Assembly: GCF_004322855.1 (NCBI RefSeq)
Contig: NZ_CP036402.1
Span: 3,162,001-3,226,000, forward strand
DNA from: Egibacter rhizosphaerae
GTDB lineage: Bacteria; Actinomycetota; Nitriliruptoria; Euzebyales; Egibacteraceae
Reading direction: 5' to 3'
DNA: 64,000 bases
The position numbers were made by a program, and so were the translations under genes. The notes under the pieces were generated by a model that was not told the DNA's origin, did no database searches, and saw only the letters and a program-made list of their open reading frames with translations. Below are positions 25,653-34,126 of this stretch, in pieces (within the stretch, counting starts at the first letter, position 1; every line of letters starts with the position of its first letter).

Positions 25653-26712
25653 ATGGCTGCAGCGACGCACGTGGGGAGCGGGACACGGGACACGCGGAGA
25701 GGGGCCGCGTGGCTGATCGCATTGCTCGGGGTGTTCGCGCTGCTGCTCGCGGCCTGCGAGGCCGACGAAGCGGCCGACGATGCCGACGATGGCGATGACA
25801 CCGAGGAGCCCGACGACGAGGACACCCCCGACGACGAGCCGGACGACGACGAGCCTGACGACGACGAGCCTGACGACGACGAGCCTGACGACGAGGACGA
25901 GGCGGACGAGGCCGAGGCCGCCGAGGCCGATGGCGAGCCCATCCCCGTGGGGGTCATCACCTCGACCAGCGGGTTGCTCGGCAGCTACGGGCAGGACTAC
26001 CTCGAGGGCCTCGAGATCGGCCTCGACTGGGCGACCGACGGCACGGGTGCGGTCGACGGTCGTCCGATCGAGTTGGACACGGTACGAGGGCGAGCCGGAC
26101 CAGGCGATCAGCTCGGCGGTCGACCTCGTCGGCGAGGGCGTGACGATCCTCGGCGGCACGACCTCCTCGGGTGTGGCGGTGCAGATGGCCTCGTTCGCCG
26201 AGGAGAACGAGGTGCTCTACCTGTCGGGGCCGGCGGTGACCGATGCGATCACGGGCGCGAACGACTACACGTTCCGCTCCGGCCGTCAGACCTACCAGGA
26301 CGTCGCGGCCGCCGCGGCGCTCGTCGAGGATCTGGAGGGCGAGACCGTCGTCGCGTTCGTCCAGGACTCCGAGTTCGGCGAGTCGAACGTCGCCGCGGTC
26401 GAGAACGTGCTCGGCGTGGACGTGGGCGCCGACGTCGTGCCGATCGAGGTGCCGCTGTCCGCGACGGAGTTCACCCCCTTCGCGCAGCAGGTCGCCGACG
26501 CCGACCCCGAGCTCGTCTTCGTCGCCTGGGCCGGCGACACGACCCCGGCCATGTGGGAGACGCTCGAGCAGCAGGGCGTGCTCGACGAGTACGCGGTCAC
26601 GACCGGGTTGGCCGAGCAGGCGACCTGGCCGCTCTACGGGCCGGCCGGGCCGGAGATCGACTTCCTCAACCACTACTTCGGCGGGGCGCCGGACAACGAG
26701 GCCACTTCGTGA
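25653..26712 (+). pseudogene. Branched-chain-type ABC solute-binding lipoprotein, frameshifted and truncated
   Basis: Starts at ATG 25653 after GAGGAGG. A lipoprotein signal (LLGVFALLLAACEAD) and an Asp/Glu/Pro linker with 15-bp DNA repeats (PDDDE units) lead into a LivJ/LivK-type type 1 periplasmic fold (IPVGVITSTSGLLGSYGQ). Near 26073-26086 the frame must shift by one base: IELDT continues one frame over as YEGEPDQAISSAVDLVGEG. The second frame reads to a stop at 26712, at FLNHYFGGAPDNEATS. That is roughly 100 residues short of the family length, and the last codons join remnants of livH. It was an extracytoplasmic receptor for an amino-acid-like or organic-acid substrate. Damage may be real or an assembly artefact. 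Confidence 0.8.
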
Positions 26713-26816
26713 ACTTCTTCGCCGGCGCCGGGGTCGGGGACCTCACCGTGGTCGCGCTGCTCGCGGCGACGTTGCTGCTGCGCCCGCAGGGCCTGCTCGG
26801 GGCGGTGGCGCGATGA
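26706..26816 (+). pseudogene. 3' remnant of a LivH-type permease
   Basis: The ~36 residues in this frame end TVVALLAATLLLRPQGLLGA, the characteristic last transmembrane helix and RPQGL motif of LivH permeases. Nothing upstream in this frame is permease-like: the sequence switches directly from the solute-binding protein. So the first ~250 codons of livH appear deleted together with the end of the receptor gene. The stop overlaps the livM start as ATGA, the normal livH-livM junction, which supports an originally intact operon. Confidence 0.78.
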
Positions 26817-27937
26817 GCGTGCAGACCAAGGAACCGGAGGCCGGCGAGTCCGCGGCGATCCCGCCGCCCAAGCGCGGGCGGGCCCTCCCGTGGATCGTGG
26901 GCGCCCTGGGGGTCGTGTTCGCGGTGCTGCCGTTCGTCGACGTGCCCCTGCCGGGGGTGTTCTCGGGGGACCTGTCGTCGCCGGGCACACTGCAGATCCT
27001 CGCGGTGGCCCTCGTCTTCGCCGGCCTCGCGATGAGCTACGACCTGCTGCTCGGGTACACGGGCATGCTGTCGCTCGGCCACGCGCTCTACTTCGCGCTC
27101 GGGATCTACGGGTCGAACATGCTGATGGTGTACGGCGGGTTGCCGTACTTCGCCGCCGTGCCGATCACCCTCGTGGGGGTCGCGGTGGTCGCGACGGTCC
27201 TCGGGTCGGTCGCGTTGCGGGTGCGCGGCGTGGCGTCCGCCATGGTCACCCTCGCGTTCGCCGAGGCGTTCCACGTGCTCGTGGAGTCCGACCCGCTGTC
27301 GGTGACCGGTGGCGAGGAGGGCCTGCCGCTGTCGAGCGACCACATCCCCGACCTGTTCACCGGGGTGGTGAACCTCCAGTGGGTGTACTGGCTCGCGCTG
27401 CTGTTCGCCCTGCTGACGTTCGTGATCTGCCGGCACGCGGTCTCGAGCCGCGCGGGGCGCGTGTGGCAGGCGGTCCGCGAGAACGAGGATCGCGTCGAGC
27501 TGCTCGGCCTCGTCCCGTTCGGGTTCAAGCTCCTGTCGTTCGGGATGTCGGCGACGCTGGCGGCCGCCGGTGGCGCGGTGTACCTGCTGGTGATCCGCGG
27601 CGCGAACCCCGAGGTCGGGACCGCGATCTTCACGCTCAACGTGATCATCATGGTCGTGCTGGGCGGGCTCGGGCGGCTCTGGGGCGCCGCGCTCGGCGGT
27701 TTGCTGTTCGGCTACCTCGATCACCGGTTGCCGGACCTGCAACGCGCCGGCGTGTTCGATGACCTCCCCCCGTGGCTCGAGGGGCCGCTCACCGAGCCGA
27801 TGTTCATCCTCGGCGTCATCTTCGTGGCGCTCGTCATGTTCGCTCCCGGCGGGATCGCGAGCTTGCCGGCGCGGCTCGGCCTCGACCGTGTCGTGGGCGC
27901 GCGCCGACGCCGCGGCCACGAGACGGGAGGTGCGTGA
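26813..27937 (+). CDS. livM: LivM-type ABC transporter permease
   Basis: 374 residues from ATG 26813, overlapping the livH remnant stop (ATGA). It is the inner-membrane channel subunit of a branched-chain amino acid (HAAT) family importer. About nine hydrophobic segments are visible, with the family landmark LVFAGLAMSYDLLLGYTGML followed by SLGHALYFALG near residue 90. The EAA-like cytoplasmic loop is around SSRAGRVWQAVRENEDRVEL, and the typical GGLGRLWGAALGG is near the end. No livG or livF ATPase is present here and livH is deleted, so the transporter is probably non-functional unless completed by subunits encoded elsewhere. The stop overlaps the next ATG (TGATG). Confidence 0.9.
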   Translation: MSVQTKEPEAGESAAIPPPKRGRALPWIVGALGVVFAVLPFVDVPLPGVFSGDLSSPGTLQILAVALVFAGLAMSYDLLLGYTGMLSLGHALYFALGIYGSNMLMVYGGLPYFAAVPITLVGVAVVATVLGSVALRVRGVASAMVTLAFAEAFHVLVESDPLSVTGGEEGLPLSSDHIPDLFTGVVNLQWVYWLALLFALLTFVICRHAVSSRAGRVWQAVRENEDRVELLGLVPFGFKLLSFGMSATLAAAGGAVYLLVIRGANPEVGTAIFTLNVIIMVVLGGLGRLWGAALGGLLFGYLDHRLPDLQRAGVFDDLPPWLEGPLTEPMFILGVIFVALVMFAPGGIASLPARLGLDRVVGARRRRGHETGGA

Positions 27938-28974
27938 TGGGTGGCGGGCGCGTCGGCATCGTCGGGACCGCGGGGTACCTGCCGCAGCGCTGGATGGCCG
28001 CGTCCGAGCTGGCGGAGGCCTCGGGCATCCCCGAGGACGTCCTCGTCGAGCGGTTCGGGCTGCGGGGCAAGCACATCGCCGCCCCCGACGAGCACGTGAG
28101 CGACCTGTCGGTCGCCGCCGCGCAGCGGCTGCTCGCCGAGACCGGGGTCGACGCGGCGGCCATCGGCGCGGTCGTGTACTTCGGGTCGACGTGGAAGGAC
28201 CACGCGGTCTGGCAGGCCGCCCCGCGCATCGCCGAGCAGCTCGGCTGCGGGGTGACGTTCGCGTTGGAGCTCGACTACGTGTCGTGCGGCACGCCGGTCG
28301 CGTTGCGGGTGTGCCGCGACCTGCTCGCCGCCGAGCCCGACCTGGGGACGGTGCTGGCGGTGGCCGCGTCGCGCGAGTCGTACCTGCTGGACTACGCGAA
28401 CGAGCGGGCGCGGTTCATGTTCAACTTCGGCGACGGGGCGGTGGCCGGTCTGCTCGCCAGCGAGCCGGCCGGCTTGCCGTGGCGCGGCGAGGTGCTCGGC
28501 TCGGCGACGCTGACCGACGGGTCGTTCTCGATGGACGTGAAGGTGCCCGCCGGGGGCAGCGTCGAGCCGCCGAGCCACGAGTCGGTCGACGCGGGGCGCC
28601 ACACGCTGGACGTCCCGGACCCGCAGGACATGAAGGAGCGCCTCGACCCGGTGTCGCTGCCACGGTTCCTGGAGGTCGCCGAGCAAGCGCTCGGGCGGTC
28701 CGGGGCCGACCTCGCCGACATCGACGTGCTGTGCGGCATCCACATGAAACGGTCGATCCACGAGGCGATCGCCACGAAGCTGGGCGTCGACACCGAACGC
28801 GCGATGTACCTCGACGACACCGGCCACATGTCGGGCGTCGACCCGCTGTTCGGCCTCGACCGTGCGGCGCGGCGTGGCGTCGTGCGGGATGGTGACCTGG
28901 TGCTGCTGCTGGCGGCGGGCACGGGCTACACCTGGGCGGCCACGGTCGTGCGGTGGGGGGCGGGTCCGTCGTGA
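27937..28974 (+). CDS. Beta-ketoacyl-ACP synthase III-like (thiolase fold) enzyme
   Basis: 345 residues from ATG 27937 (TGATG overlap with livM). Thiolase superfamily, FabH-like. The nucleophile is Cys117 in LDYVSCGTPVALRVC. The active-site His equivalent is His269 in CGIHMKRSIHEAI, where classical enzymes have PHQAN. The position expected for the third catalytic residue (Asn of GNTSA) reads GHMSG, so His297 replaces Asn. That implies altered chemistry, such as acyl transfer or hydrolysis rather than decarboxylative condensation. The enzyme sits with hydrolases and an acyl-CoA ligase, so a catabolic acyl-CoA role is more likely than fatty-acid initiation. Substrate unknown. Confidence 0.78.
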   Translation: MGGGRVGIVGTAGYLPQRWMAASELAEASGIPEDVLVERFGLRGKHIAAPDEHVSDLSVAAAQRLLAETGVDAAAIGAVVYFGSTWKDHAVWQAAPRIAEQLGCGVTFALELDYVSCGTPVALRVCRDLLAAEPDLGTVLAVAASRESYLLDYANERARFMFNFGDGAVAGLLASEPAGLPWRGEVLGSATLTDGSFSMDVKVPAGGSVEPPSHESVDAGRHTLDVPDPQDMKERLDPVSLPRFLEVAEQALGRSGADLADIDVLCGIHMKRSIHEAIATKLGVDTERAMYLDDTGHMSGVDPLFGLDRAARRGVVRDGDLVLLLAAGTGYTWAATVVRWGAGPS

Positions 28975-29527
28975 CGAACGCGGGCGCGAGCGCGAGCGAT
29001 GCCTCACCCGGTGCGGGTGGTGCCGCTCTCGGCGCGGGCGCCGGGGGCGAGCGATGCCTCCCCCGGCGCGGGCGCGCGCGAGCGATGCCTCCCCCGGCGC
29101 GGGCGGTGCCTCAGGCTGCCCTGGCCGTGGCGTGCCGCGGCGTTGCAGTTCCCGGCGCCGACCCCGGTCGGCAGTACCGTCGCCGTGCACGTACCGGACG
29201 CCTCCTCCCGAGACGCCGTACGGTTGCCCGCGGATGCGCGGGCAACCGCACCACGACTCGGCGAGTCGATGACGGGCTCCACTGGCCCGGTGCAGCAACC
29301 CGCGGATACGCGGGCAACCGCACCAGGAGCGCTCCGAGCGGTCGTGGCGCTCGAACCGACGGACCCGGCCCGCGGGGGGAGGCTGCGCCGCGGGGGGAGG
29401 CCGGACCGCAGGGGGAGGCCGCGCTGTGGGGGGAGGCCGCGCCACCGGGGGATCTGGCCGCGGCGGGCGCCGGGAAGGCGGATCCGGCCGCCGTCGCCAA
29501 GCACGTCGACGACCGAACCCGGGAGTG
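28975..29527 (+). other. Low-complexity insert between the KAS III-like gene and the hydrolase
   Basis: 553 bp with at least three copies of a GCGAGCGATGCCTC element (28996-29100), two large hairpin repeats (29223-29325) and a GGGGGGAGGC-type tandem array (29376-29450). One frame is open from a GTG at 28971 (GTGA overlap) to a stop overlapping the next ATG. It could encode 185 residues, and its last ~25 residues look protein-like (KADPAAVAKHVDD). An operon gene disrupted by repeats is possible. I would not call it a gene with confidence. Confidence 0.4.
29223..29325. repeat. Two copies of a 31-bp hairpin element
   Basis: Copies at 29223-29253 and 29295-29325 share the core CGCGGGCAACCGCACCA and each folds on CCCGCG/CGCGGG. 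Each copy is followed by its own short palindrome (CGACTCG-type, then GGAGCGCTCC). Copy spacing is 72 bp. This is a REP-like arrangement; see also the rejected CRISPR reading. Confidence 0.65.
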
Positions 29528-30414
29528 ATGCGTATGCCACCGACCTCCGAGACGCGTTTCGCCACCCACGACGGGACCCGGGTCGCGTATGCGCTCAGTG
29601 ACGAGGCGGGCCCGGACGCGCCGTGGGCGGTGCTCGTGCACGGCCTCGGCTACCCGCGGGGCGGCTGGGGACCGTTCGCCGACGAGCTCGCGTCGACGGT
29701 CAACCTCGTCCACATCGACAACCGCGGGATCGGCGAGAGCGACGTCCCCGAGGGCCCCTACGACGCCGCCACGATGGCCGGCGACGTGATCGCGGTGCTC
29801 GACGACGCGGGTCTCGACCGCGTGCATCTCGTCGGCGCGAGCCTCGGCGGCATGATCGCGATGGAGGTCGCGCTCGGCTGGCCCGACCGGGTGAACCGCC
29901 TCGTGCTGCTGGCCACGAGCCGGGGGGCGATCGCGCGTCGCCGATACCCCCACCCACCCAGGAGCTGCTGGCACGGGCGCAGGAGATGGACCCCTGCGAG
30001 GCGCTGCACGCGCTCACCGCCAACGCGCTGTCACCCCGCTCCCGTGAACGCGATCCGGACCTCGTCGACGGCATCGTGGCGCTGCGCAGCGCCACGGCGC
30101 AGGATCCGGCCGGGTGGCGGGCGCAGGCGGCCGCTGGTGCCGGCTACGACTCCGGCGGCCGCGAGGCGCGGATCGCCGCCCCAACCCTCGTCGTGCACGG
30201 CTCCGACGACGTCGTGCTCGATCCCGCGAACGCCGCGCTGCTGGCCGACACGATGCCTGGCGCCGTGCTCGTCACGCTCGAGGAGGTCGGTCACCTGCTG
30301 TACTGGGAGGAGCCACGCTCGGTGGCGGGACTCGTCGCGCGCTTCCTGGTCGGGCAGGATCCGCGGGGTGACACCACCGCCGAGGCGGGTGACACCACCG
30401 CCGAGGCGGGGTGA
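29528..30414 (+). pseudogene. Alpha/beta hydrolase, interrupted by a frameshift
   Basis: Begins at ATG 29528 (or 29534). The first part reads VLVHGLGYPRGGW, then the nucleophile elbow LVGASLGGMIAMEVAL, and is in frame to about 29940. Near 29940-29950, in a C-rich run, homology continues one frame over: PPPTQELLARAQEMDP, then the acid region VVHGSDDVVLDP and catalytic His in LEEVGHLLYWEE, to a stop at 30414. All catalytic elements of an alpha/beta-hydrolase fold esterase or hydrolase survive across the two frames. A single-base indel, or a sequencing error in the C-run, explains it. The last 14 residues are a duplicated GDTTAEA; the repeat extends into the stop codon. Confidence 0.75.
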
Positions 30415-30441
30415 CCGACCCGAGAAGGGGGCGATGAGACC

Positions 30442-31470
30442 ATGACCGATCCGGTGGAACGCACCGTGCGCACCGATCGGCTCGCGATCCGCACCTGGGA
30501 GCGCGGTGACGGTGAGCCGATCCTGTTCGTCCACGGGAACCTGTCGTCGGGGAGCGCGTGGTACGAGCAGCTGCGGTTCCTCTCCAGCGGCTATCGCGGC
30601 ATCGCGCCCGATTTGCGCGGGTACGGCAGCACGGAGCCGGCTCCGGTCGACGCGACGCGCGGCCTCCGCGACTGGAGTGACGACCTCGCCGCCCTGCTCG
30701 AGGTCGAGGACATCAGCGGCTGCCATGTCGTCGGTCACTCGATGGGCGGAGGGGTCGCGATGCAACTCGCCCTCGACCACCCCGACCGCATCCGTTCGCT
30801 CACGCTGGTGTCGGCGATGTCGCCGTACGGGTTCGGGGGCACCCGACCCGACGGGACGCCGTGCGCCTCCGACTACGCCGGCTCGGGAGGCGGTGTCGCG
30901 AACCCGGACCTCGTGCGCCGCATCGACGAGGGCGACCGCTCCGACGAGAGCGAGGCCAGCCCGCGGCGCGTCGTCCGGGACCTCTTCTTCCCCTCGCCGG
31001 AGCTCGTCCGCGAGGAGGACGCCCTCGTCGAGGCCATGCTCGCCGGACGGATCGGCGACGACTTCTACCCCGGTGACTCCGTGGAGAGTTCGTACTGGCC
31101 GTACGTCTCGCCCGGCAAGCGCGGCGTGCTGAACGCCATCAGCCCGCGCTACTGCGACCTCTCGTCGTTCGCGAGCCAGGGACCGGCGGTGCCGATCATG
31201 TGGCTGCACGGCGCCGAGGACCGGATCATCGCCGACGGCTCGCTGGCCGACCTCGGCACGCTCGGGCAGCTCGGCGCGGTTCCGGGTTGGCCCGGCGAGG
31301 ACGAGTTCCCCCCGCAGCCGATGGTCAGCCAGCTGCGGGCGGTCCTGGAGGCGCATCCGGGGCCGCTGTCGACGGTGTGGCGCGAGGGCGTCGGCCACTT
31401 CCCGTTCGTGCAGGAGCCCGATCGGTTCGCCGAGACGCTCGCCCGCCACCTCGACGACGCGCGCGAGTGA
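30442..31470 (+). CDS. Alpha/beta hydrolase
   Basis: 342 residues from ATG 30442, preceded by GAAGGGGGCG. An alpha/beta-hydrolase fold with the oxyanion HGNLSSG loop, nucleophile Ser in VVGHSMGGGVAMQL, acid Asp in WLHGAEDRIIADG and catalytic His in GVGHFPFVQEPDRF. The cap region is long (about 140-260), so the protein exceeds the ~280-residue norm. There is no signal peptide, so it is cytosolic. Such enzymes cleave esters, thioesters or C-C bonds of ring-cleavage products. With the KAS III-like enzyme and CoA ligase it likely takes part in breaking down an imported organic acid. The substrate is not readable. Confidence 0.85.
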   Translation: MTDPVERTVRTDRLAIRTWERGDGEPILFVHGNLSSGSAWYEQLRFLSSGYRGIAPDLRGYGSTEPAPVDATRGLRDWSDDLAALLEVEDISGCHVVGHSMGGGVAMQLALDHPDRIRSLTLVSAMSPYGFGGTRPDGTPCASDYAGSGGGVANPDLVRRIDEGDRSDESEASPRRVVRDLFFPSPELVREEDALVEAMLAGRIGDDFYPGDSVESSYWPYVSPGKRGVLNAISPRYCDLSSFASQGPAVPIMWLHGAEDRIIADGSLADLGTLGQLGAVPGWPGEDEFPPQPMVSQLRAVLEAHPGPLSTVWREGVGHFPFVQEPDRFAETLARHLDDARE

Positions 31471-31486
31471 GGGAGGAAGCGCACCT

Positions 31487-33034
31487 GTGACAGGGGAGCT
31501 GACCCTCGACCGGTGGATCCGGGACCGCGCGGTGGTCACGCCGGAGCGCGTGACGATCGACTGCGAGGGCGAGGCCACGACCTACGCCGAGCTCGATCGC
31601 GTGAGCGAGCGGGTGGCCGCCGGACTCGCCCGCGCGGGGGCGGGGGTCGGCTCCCGGGTCGCGGTGCTCGCGGGCAACCGTCCCGAGACCGTCGCCGTGC
31701 TGTTCGCCTGCGCCAAGCTCGGTGCGATGCTGCTGCCGCTGAACGTGCGCCTCGCGGCGCCCGAGCTCGCCTACCAGCTCGACGACAGCGACGCGGGCTG
31801 GCTGCTCGTCGGCGCGGACTACGACGCGGCCGCCGACGCCGCGCTCGACGCGGCCGACACGGCGGTGCCGCAGCGCGTGCGCCTCTCGTGGGGCGCGCTC
31901 GACGAGCTCGGCTCCGACGAGCCGCTCCCGGTCGGGGTCGCCCCCGGCGACCACGACCCGCTGCTGCTCGTCTACACCTCGGGCACGACCGGCCGCCCCA
32001 AGGGCGCGCTGCTCACCCACGCGAACTGCTTCTGGACCAACATCTCGCTCGACCGCACGATCGACGTCACAGGCCGCGACGTGGTCTTGCAGGTGCTGCC
32101 GCAGTTCCACGTCGGGGGCTGGAACGTGCAGCCGCTGCTCGCGTGGTGGAAGGGCGCGACGGTCGTGCTCGAGACCGCGTTCGACGCGGGGCGGGTCCTC
32201 GACCTCGTCCCCCGCAAGGGCGTCACGACGATGATGGGCGTGCCCGCCCTCTACCGGTTCCTCGCCCAGCACGAGCGGTTCGCCGACGCCGACCTTTCGA
32301 GCCTGCGCCAAGCCGTCGTGGGGGGCGCGCCGATGCCCGAGGCGCTGCTCGAGACGTACCTCGACCGCGGGGTGGCGCTCGTCCAGGGGTACGGGCTGAC
32401 CGAGGCGGCCCCGAACGTGCTCGGCCTGCCCCCCGAGGACGCGCCACGCAAGGTCGGCTACGCCGGCAAGCCGTATCTCCACGTTGACGTCGCGCTGCGC
32501 GACACGGCGACCGGCGAGCGCCTCGACGGTCCGGCCACCGGTGAGCGCCTCGACGGTCCGGCGACCGGCGAGCTGCTGGTGCGGGGACCGAACGTGTTTC
32601 CCGGGTACTGGCGCGTTCCCGACGCGACGGCCGCCGCCGTCGACGCCGACGGTTGGCTCGCCACCGGCGACGTCGCCGAACGCGACGACGAGGGCTTCTA
32701 CCGCATCCGCGACCGCACCAAGGACATGTACGTCTCGGGAGGCGAGAACGTCTACCCGGCCGAGGTGGAGGCCGTGCTCGACGCGAACCCCGCGGTGGCC
32801 GACGTCGCCGTGGTCGGGGTGCCCGACGACCGGTGGGGCGAGGCGGGCCTTGCCGCGGTCGTGCCCGCGCCCGGCGCGGCGCCCGACCCCGATGACCTGC
32901 GCGCGCACTGCGCCACTTCGCTCGCCCGGTTCAAGGTCCCCCGCGACGTCGTGCTGGTCGACGAGCTGCCGTACTCGTCGATGAACAAGGTGATGAAGGG
33001 CGAGCTCGCGCGCCGACCTGGGGCGCGCGCATGA
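31487..33034 (+). CDS. Acyl-CoA synthetase (AMP-forming, FadD-like)
   Basis: 515 residues from GTG 31487, with GGGAGGAAG about 7 nt upstream. It activates a carboxylic acid to acyl-AMP and then acyl-CoA. Adenylate-forming motifs: VYTSGTTGRPKGALLTHAN (P-loop), VQGYGLTEAAPN, DGWLATGDVAERDD (Asp contacting ATP ribose), the hinge IRDRTKDMYVSGGENVYPAE, and the catalytic C-terminal Lys in YSSMNKVMKGELA. The length is typical for the medium/long-chain or aromatic-acid ligase group. A small in-frame duplication (ERLDGPATG twice, 27 bp) lies in the loop before ELLVRGPNVFPGYW. It is probably the entry enzyme of the catabolic operon; the acid is unknown. Confidence 0.9.
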   Translation: MTGELTLDRWIRDRAVVTPERVTIDCEGEATTYAELDRVSERVAAGLARAGAGVGSRVAVLAGNRPETVAVLFACAKLGAMLLPLNVRLAAPELAYQLDDSDAGWLLVGADYDAAADAALDAADTAVPQRVRLSWGALDELGSDEPLPVGVAPGDHDPLLLVYTSGTTGRPKGALLTHANCFWTNISLDRTIDVTGRDVVLQVLPQFHVGGWNVQPLLAWWKGATVVLETAFDAGRVLDLVPRKGVTTMMGVPALYRFLAQHERFADADLSSLRQAVVGGAPMPEALLETYLDRGVALVQGYGLTEAAPNVLGLPPEDAPRKVGYAGKPYLHVDVALRDTATGERLDGPATGERLDGPATGELLVRGPNVFPGYWRVPDATAAAVDADGWLATGDVAERDDEGFYRIRDRTKDMYVSGGENVYPAEVEAVLDANPAVADVAVVGVPDDRWGEAGLAAVVPAPGAAPDPDDLRAHCATSLARFKVPRDVVLVDELPYSSMNKVMKGELARRPGARA

Positions 33035-33092
33035 GTTCGTGCCATGCTCTGTCCGCGCGGCACGACACACCGAACAGCGACCCGGGGAGCAC

Positions 33093-33779
33093 ATGACACG
33101 CGACGAGGGAACCGGCAACGGGCTCGCGGCGGGCACGGCCCAGTGGCCGATCGAGGAGGCGCCCGCCCCGACCTCGGTCGAGGGCCGCACGCTGTCGCGC
33201 AAGGGCGAGCGCACGCGCGGGGCCCTGCTCGAGGCGGCCGAGCAGGTCTTCGGCGCGCTCGGCTACCACGAGGCCTCGATCGTGAAGATCACCGAGGCTG
33301 CCGGCGTCGCGCAGGGCACGTTCTACCGCTACTTCTCCTCCAAGCAGGCGATCTTCGAGGAGCTGGTCGTCGACCTCAACCGCCGCGTGCGCCACGCGAT
33401 GAGCGAGGGCGCGGCCCGCGGCACCACCCGCGCCGAGGCCGAGCGGCACGGTTTCGCCGCCTATCTGCGGTTCACGGCCGAGCATCCCGCGCTGTACCGG
33501 ATCATCCGCCAGGCGGAGTTCGTCTCCCCGGCGACGCTGCGCGAGCACTACGAGAAGATCGCGGCCGGGTACGTCGAGGGGCTGCGTCGCGCGATGGGGG
33601 AGGGCGAGATCGTCGAGGCCGACGCCGAGGTGCTCGCGTACGCGCTGATGGGCGCCGGCGAGCTCGTGGGGATGCGGTGGGTCCTCTGGGCGGAGGCCAG
33701 CGAGGTGCCCGAGGTGGTCGTCGACGAGCTCGCGGCGTTCGTGTCGCGCGGCCTCGGCGCACGCAACGGCTGGGAGTGA
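33093..33779 (+). CDS. TetR family transcriptional regulator
   Basis: 228 residues from ATG 33093, with GGGGAG 3 nt upstream. An N-terminal extension of ~28 residues precedes the TetR DNA-binding domain: RKGERTRGALLEAAEQVFGA, then the recognition helix ITEAAGVAQGTFYRYFSSKQ. The C-terminal ligand domain is all-helical and contains RFTAEHPALYRIIRQAEFVS. It is the last gene of the catabolic operon, so it most likely represses that operon and is released by an acyl-CoA or related intermediate. No convincing operator palindrome was found at the operon promoter (25541-25568), so this is inference. Confidence 0.88.
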   Translation: MTRDEGTGNGLAAGTAQWPIEEAPAPTSVEGRTLSRKGERTRGALLEAAEQVFGALGYHEASIVKITEAAGVAQGTFYRYFSSKQAIFEELVVDLNRRVRHAMSEGAARGTTRAEAERHGFAAYLRFTAEHPALYRIIRQAEFVSPATLREHYEKIAAGYVEGLRRAMGEGEIVEADAEVLAYALMGAGELVGMRWVLWAEASEVPEVVVDELAAFVSRGLGARNGWE

Positions 33780-33793
33780 GCGGCGAGGGCATT

Positions 33794-33914
33794 CCCCCGG
33801 CTGTGCGTGGCCTCCTCCGGCCGGGTGCGCGTGGCCTCCCCCCGGCCGGGTGCGCACGGCCTCGTCCGGCCGGGTGCGCGTGGCCTCCCCCCGGCCGGGT
33901 GCGCACGGCCCTGT
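33794..33914. repeat. Five imperfect ~24-bp tandem repeats
   Basis: Units of the form CCGGCCGGGTGCGCGTGGCC repeat from 33794 to 33914, alternating GCGTGGCC and GCACGGCC variants. They start 14 nt after the TetR stop. No coding potential is apparent. May form GC hairpins and help terminate transcription. Confidence 0.7.
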
Positions 33915-33974
33915 TCGGTGTGCCACGGTGTGTGATCCTACCGGTCCGGTCCGAAGGCCGGTCCGGGCCCTCGT

Positions 33975-33983
33975 TGCTACAAT
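33975..33983 (+). promoter_or_regulatory. Extended -10 promoter for the TPR-GGDEF gene
   Basis: TGCTACAAT is a perfect TGN plus TACAAT. No -35 is visible. Transcription from about 33990 leaves a ~137-nt leader that contains a CACAGG/CCTGTG stem (34008-34013 with 34035-34040). Confidence 0.6.
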
Positions 33984-34126
33984 CGGGGGCTTCCGGGGTC
34001 GTCGCATCACAGGGGCTGGTTACGCAGGGTTGTTCCTGTGTCACAATGCGGGGTGAGGCGCTTCCAGCGAAGGCTGACGACCTCGCGTGGGCCGTCCGCG
34101 AGGGAGCGCCCGGCAGGGGGTGGGAT

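Noticed and set aside
29223-29325. CRISPR array (repeats resemble type I-E hairpin repeats)
   Set aside because: Only two copies, 72-bp period rather than ~61, the copies differ in one arm, and no cas genes are in the window.
27937-33034. OleABCD long-chain olefin cluster
   Set aside because: Thiolase, hydrolase and AMP-ligase are present, but there is no OleD reductase, the ligase has ordinary FadD motifs, and the thiolase lacks the Asn expected for OleA-type chemistry.
34008-34126. c-di-GMP riboswitch in the leader of the TPR-GGDEF gene
   Set aside because: A stem is present, but the conserved GEMM core and tetraloop receptor sequences are not.
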